Below are positions 59,544-62,906 of a stretch of 62,906 bases of DNA, one piece after another. The stretch is from the NCBI GenBank assembly GCA_024699605.1, contig JAILPJ010000093.1, positions 1-62,906 of the forward strand, given 5' to 3'. Made by a program: the position numbers and the translations under genes. This DNA is from Desulfovibrio sp. Lineage in GTDB: Bacteria > Desulfobacterota > Desulfovibrionia > Desulfovibrionales > Desulfovibrionaceae. A model generated the notes under the pieces. The model saw nothing but the letters and a program-made list of their open reading frames with translations, was not told the DNA's origin and did no database searches. The first letter of the stretch is position 1. Every line of letters begins with the position of its first letter.

Positions 59544-59591
59544 CCTCCAAAAAAAGACGCCTTTTTTATCGCTGGACAAAAAAGGCGTCTT
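59544..59591 (-). terminator. Rho-independent terminator after fusA, abutting argJ
   Basis: On the minus strand a perfect 14-bp stem AAGACGCCTTTTTT / AAAAAAGGCGTCTT with a 10-base loop is followed by TTTTTTT and then directly by GGAGGAAGT-ATG of argJ. Confidence 0.9.
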
Positions 59592-59613
59592 CAAAATCTC
59601 AACAAGGCAAGGC

Positions 59614-61692
59614 TTAGGCACGCGACTTCTGAATCTCGTCGGCAATAGCCTGCGGCACCCGCTCATAGTGATGGAACTGCATAGTAAAGGTGGCACGTCC
59701 CTGAGTACGGCTGCGCAAATCCGTGGCATAGCCAAACATGGAGGCCAGGGGCACCTGGGCACGAATGCTCTGAGCTCCGCCAGCTCTGGCTTCCATACTC
59801 TGCACACGGCCACGGCGGCCATTGAGGTCACCCATAACATCACCCAGATATTCTTCAGGTGTCACCACTTCCACATCCATGATGGGCTCGAGCAAGACGG
59901 GACCAGCCTTCTGCATGGCGTCCTTGATGGCCATGGAACCGGCCACATAAAAGGCCTGCTCTGAAGAGTCGACTTCGTGGTAGGAACCAAAAACGAGGTT
60001 GACCTTGACGTCAACACAAGGGAAGCCCGCCAGCACACCACTCTTCATGGCATCCTGAATACCCTTGTCAATGGAGGGAATATACTCTTTGGGAATGACA
60101 CCACCGGTAATGGAGTTCACGAACTCATAGCCCTTACCGGAATTCGGCTCGATCTCAATCACGCAGTGACCGTATTGACCACGACCGCCAGACTGCTTGA
60201 CATGCTTCATGTCACTCTTGCCAGGCTTGGAAATGGTCTCACGATAAGCAACCTGAGGCTTACCGACATTGGCGTTGACACCGAACTCGCGAGTCAAACG
60301 ATCCACGATGATGTCCAGGTGCAATTCGCCCATGCCCGAGATCAGGGTCTGATTTGTCTCTTCATCGCCCTTCACGCGGAAGGAAGGATCTTCCTTGGCC
60401 AGTTTGTTCAACGCTGCAGACAGGGCGTCGCGGTCAGCCTTGGTTTTGGGCTCAATAGCCACCTCAATGACGGGTTCAGGAATGTTCAACGACTCCAAAA
60501 TCACAGCACGCTTTTCGTCACAAAGCGTATCGCCGGTTGAAGCGTTTTTCAGACCCACCAAAGCGACAATATCGCCGGCTCCGGCCCATTTGATGTCTTC
60601 ACGCTTATTGGCATGCATCTTGAGGATACGGCCAATGCGTTCACGCTTGCCGGTATTGGCATCATAAACTGTCATACCGCTTTCAAGACAACCAGAATAG
60701 ATTCGGAAGAACGACAAATGCCCGATGAAGGGATCGGAAAAGAGCTTGAAGACAAGACCGGCAAGAGGTTCTTTATCGGTACAATGGCATTCAATGAGCT
60801 TATCTTCTTTGCCGGGCTCGTGGCCAGTCATGGGCGGGATGTCCACAGGTGAAGGCAAATAAGCTACAATGGCATCCAAAAGCGGCTGCACGCCCATATT
60901 TCTAAAAGCGGAACCACAAAGTACAGGCACAATGCTGCGTGAAATCGTCGCCTTGCGCACGCAAGAGATAATTTCTTCCTCTGTGAGCTTTTCGCCACCT
61001 AAGTACTTGTCCAAAAGGGCTTCATCCTCTTCAGCCACAGCTTCAAGCATTTCATGATGCTTTTCTTCAAAAACGGCTTTGAGTTCCGCGGGCACATCAC
61101 CTTCGATCATGCTCGCGCCCTTGGTTTCTTTATCAAAGCGGATGGCCTTCCCACTGACCAGATCCACCACGCCCTCAAATTTATCTTCTGAACCAATGGG
61201 GATCTGCAAAGCTACAGGTTTGGCACCCAGACGGTCGTGGATCATCTCGACGCAACGATTAAAATTGGCGCCAATACGGTCCATCTTGTTCACAAAGCAG
61301 ATACGCGGCACATTGTAGCGATCTGCCTGACGCCAGACTGTTTCTGACTGAGGCTCAACGCCAGCCACTGCGTCAAAGACGCAGACCGCGCCGTCCAGTA
61401 CGCGCAGGGAGCGCTCAACTTCAATGGTGAAGTCCACGTGACCTGGTGTGTCAATGATATCAATACGATGATCTTTCCAATAGCAAGTGGTGGCTGCTGA
61501 AGTAATGGTAATACCGCGCTCCTGTTCTTGCTCCATCCAGTCCATGGTGGATTCACCATCATGCGTTTCACCGATTTTATGGTTCACGCCGGTGTAATAC
61601 AGAATGCGTTCGGTTGTTGTGGTTTTGCCCGCGTCAATATGGGCCATGATGCCGATATTGCGCTGCATGTCCAAAGCTACGGTGCGAGACAC
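59614..61692 (-). CDS. fusA: Translation elongation factor G
   Basis: This 692-residue GTPase catalyses ribosomal translocation. G1 is [11 protein letters not shown]3 is DTPGHVDF and G4 is NKMDRIGA. Domains II to V follow, with [12 protein letters not shown] in domain IV. The GTG at 61692 is the start because GGAGG lies 7 bases upstream and the family begins at [21 protein letters not shown]. It is the third gene of the str operon. The operon ends here, without the tuf gene that commonly follows. Confidence 0.98.
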   Translation of the reverse strand: MSRTVALDMQRNIGIMAHIDAGKTTTTERILYYTGVNHKIGETHDGESTMDWMEQEQERGITITSAATTCYWKDHRIDIIDTPGHVDFTIEVERSLRVLDGAVCVFDAVAGVEPQSETVWRQADRYNVPRICFVNKMDRIGANFNRCVEMIHDRLGAKPVALQIPIGSEDKFEGVVDLVSGKAIRFDKETKGASMIEGDVPAELKAVFEEKHHEMLEAVAEEDEALLDKYLGGEKLTEEEIISCVRKATISRSIVPVLCGSAFRNMGVQPLLDAIVAYLPSPVDIPPMTGHEPGKEDKLIECHCTDKEPLAGLVFKLFSDPFIGHLSFFRIYSGCLESGMTVYDANTGKRERIGRILKMHANKREDIKWAGAGDIVALVGLKNASTGDTLCDEKRAVILESLNIPEPVIEVAIEPKTKADRDALSAALNKLAKEDPSFRVKGDEETNQTLISGMGELHLDIIVDRLTREFGVNANVGKPQVAYRETISKPGKSDMKHVKQSGGRGQYGHCVIEIEPNSGKGYEFVNSITGGVIPKEYIPSIDKGIQDAMKSGVLAGFPCVDVKVNLVFGSYHEVDSSEQAFYVAGSMAIKDAMQKAGPVLLEPIMDVEVVTPEEYLGDVMGDLNGRRGRVQSMEARAGGAQSIRAQVPLASMFGYATDLRSRTQGRATFTMQFHHYERVPQAIADEIQKSRA

Positions 61693-61729
61693 AGGCTTTC
61701 CTCCAATAAGGTTGGTAGCAGTACACAAA

Positions 61730-61749
61730 TGCCGTCGCTGACGACGGCA
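61730..61749 (-). other. Hairpin in the rpsG-fusA spacer
   Basis: TGCCGTCG, a 4-base loop, CGACGGCA. This 8-bp stem has no T-run long enough to terminate and may be a processing or translational element between ribosomal protein and EF-G genes. Confidence 0.5.
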
Positions 61750-61775
61750 CAGTCAAGCAAGACAAACAGGAACCG

Positions 61776-62246
61776 TTACCAACGAAAATGCGAGAACGCC
61801 TTGTTGGCATCAGCCATGCGGTGGGTGTCTTCGCGCTTTTTCACAGCGCCACCACGACCATTGTAAGCATCAATAAATTCACCAGAAAGCTTGGCCGTCA
61901 TACCCTTTTCGCCGCGTGAACGGGCATAATTAATGATCCAGCGAATAGAAAGGGATACCTGACGGTCAGGATGAACATCCATGGGCACCTGATAGGTAGC
62001 GCCGCCCACACGACGCGCTTTGACTTCCATGTGGGGTTTGACATTATCCAAGACCTTTTCAAAGGCGCGCAACGGATCTTCACCGGTCTTTTCTGCAAGC
62101 TTAGCCAATGAACTGTAAAAAATCTTTTCTGCGGCACCGCGTTTGCCATTGTACATCAGACGATTGACAAATTTGGTGACAAGACGGCTGTTATAAAGAG
62201 GATCGGGGAGAATCTCCCGCTTGGGGACAGAACCTTTACGTGGCAT
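61776..62246 (-). CDS. rpsG: 30S ribosomal protein S7
   Basis: This 156-residue S7 starts [20 protein letters not shown] and continues with [19 protein letters not shown] and the conserved [11 protein letters not shown]. It nucleates assembly of the 30S head and in E. coli also represses its own operon. ATG 62246 has GGAAGGAG upstream; the longer frame is a spacer read-through. Confidence 0.98.
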   Translation of the reverse strand: MPRKGSVPKREILPDPLYNSRLVTKFVNRLMYNGKRGAAEKIFYSSLAKLAEKTGEDPLRAFEKVLDNVKPHMEVKARRVGGATYQVPMDVHPDRQVSLSIRWIINYARSRGEKGMTAKLSGEFIDAYNGRGGAVKKREDTHRMADANKAFSHFRW

Positions 62247-62329
62247 GGGGTTACTCCTTCCACAGGCTTGGGCTCGCACCAACCCCGCAGGCTAGCTGCC
62301 CGCATGGCGCAGAGCCGGGATGAAAAAAA

Positions 62330-62701
62330 CTATTTAGGACGCTTTGCACCGTACTTGGAACGGCTCTTGCGGCGATCAGCCACACCACCGGTATCCAGAG
62401 TACCGCGGACAATGTGGTAACGCACACCGGGAAGGTCCTTAACACGACCGCCACGAATGATGACCACAGAGTGCTCCTGCAAATTGTGGCCTTCACCGGG
62501 AATATAGGCGGTGACTTCAATGCCATTGGTCAGACGCACACGGGCAACCTTACGCAAAGCCGAGTTGGGCTTTTTAGGGGTTGTGGTGTAGACACGCGTG
62601 CAGACGCCACGCCGCTGCGGGCAGGCCTGCAAAGCAGGTGTCTTCTTACGTTTGACCACGGCTTTCCGCTCAATACGGATAAGCTGGTTAATGGTAGGCA
62701 T
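62330..62701 (-). CDS. rpsL: 30S ribosomal protein S12
   Basis: This 123-residue S12 starts [20 protein letters not shown] and includes the decoding loops [19 protein letters not shown] and [11 protein letters not shown]. The streptomycin-relevant Lys43 (TPKKPNS) and Lys88 ([12 protein letters not shown]) positions are both Lys, the sensitive state. It is the first gene of the str operon, with GGAGG before the ATG and a strong promoter 33 bases upstream. Confidence 0.98.
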   Translation of the reverse strand: MPTINQLIRIERKAVVKRKKTPALQACPQRRGVCTRVYTTTPKKPNSALRKVARVRLTNGIEVTAYIPGEGHNLQEHSVVIIRGGRVKDLPGVRYHIVRGTLDTGGVADRRKSRSKYGAKRPK

Positions 62702-62733
62702 AGTTCCTCCAAACTAAAGGGTTTAAGGGAGCC

Positions 62734-62762
62734 TTTGTACTTGAGCAGACCTTGCCTGTCAA
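62734..62762 (-). promoter_or_regulatory. Sigma-70 promoter of the str operon
   Basis: On the minus strand TTGACA, 17 bases, then TACAAA. Transcription would start near 62727, giving a leader of about 25 bases before rpsL. Confidence 0.85.
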
Positions 62763-62906
62763 GATCTAGTGTCTTGTCTCAATCATTTTTGAAATTAACG
62801 CCATAAAAAAATTAGCATCCGTCGTCGTGAGATGCATTGGTTAGGAAGAATTGGCATCCATCTTTTCTTTCTGCCTACGCTCGCGCTCCCTGTGGTTTTT
62901 CTCTAT

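Noticed and set aside
62840-62870. AATTGGCATCC as another sigma-54 site upstream of rpsL
   Set aside because: The -12 TTGC half is missing at the right spacing, and a strong sigma-70 promoter explains rpsL expression.

Overview
The window looks like a chromosomal segment of a sulfate- or sulfite-reducing deltaproteobacterium of the Desulfovibrionaceae type. The grounds are a complete dsrMKJOP operon, a polar-flagellum block ordered flgI-flgJ / flgN-flgK-flgL-csrA-fliW, sigma-54 type promoters, and str-operon ribosomal genes. The species cannot be named from sequence alone. Base composition is near 50% GC, with AT-rich patches in the surface-polysaccharide genes and in the insertion sequence.

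Layout. 154-16118 (minus) is a long same-direction surface-glycan block: GT-C-like membrane transferases, three GtrB/ArnC-like GT2 enzymes, a GtrA protein, WecE, a UDP-uronate epimerase, asparagine synthase, and an unusual DapB-like / Asp-Glu racemase-like / ATP-grasp trio. 16329-19310 (plus) holds a second GtrA and a large EF-hand membrane protein with a low-complexity tail. 19383-27554 (minus) is flagellar: a FliS-like protein, fliW, csrA, flgL, flgK, flgN, flgJ and flgI, with sigma-54 promoter matches before flgN and flgI. 27911-33525 (plus) is an RsbRD_N-like gene followed by dsrMKJOP, the membrane electron-transfer complex of dissimilatory sulfite reduction. 33632-36999 carries an HD protein, rlmN and an EamA transporter. 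37192-38607 (minus) is a flippase. 38975-40863 is an intact IS1634-like element with terminal repeats and a 6-bp target duplication. 40865-46271 (minus) is a HlyD/TolC export pair plus an acyltransferase-ACP megaprotein, divergent from 46626-54456 (plus), which has an alpha-oxoamine synthase, deacetylase, GT4, second asparagine synthase, HtpX, a lipoprotein and a BioF2/FemAB-like acetyltransferase. 58352-62701 (minus) is rpsL-rpsG-fusA followed by argJ.

The most interesting stretch is 54457-58351, almost 4 kb with no conventional intact gene. On the minus strand it holds five paralogous micro-genes encoding 28-35 residue hydrophobic peptides that begin MEIL. Each has a strong Shine-Dalgarno sequence and its own sigma-54 (-24/-12) promoter match, and four of the five have a terminator about 170-240 nt beyond the stop codon. 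Two units are nearly identical 540-bp tandem repeats. In three units the long downstream region contains a second Arg-rich mini-ORF with its own Shine-Dalgarno sequence. A TGTCA-type motif lies about 70-115 nt upstream of the promoters, where a sigma-54 activator would bind. The layout recalls E. coli long direct repeats (ldr), but the sigma-54 control and peptide family are ones I do not recognise. A degenerate IscB (RRXRR-domain) relic lies between units 4 and 5.

Other points are a GGAGGC(G/A)GC hairpin element directly before four start codons, the fusA terminator running into the argJ ribosome binding site, and the insertion sequence landing exactly on the stop codon of the HlyD gene without changing the protein.
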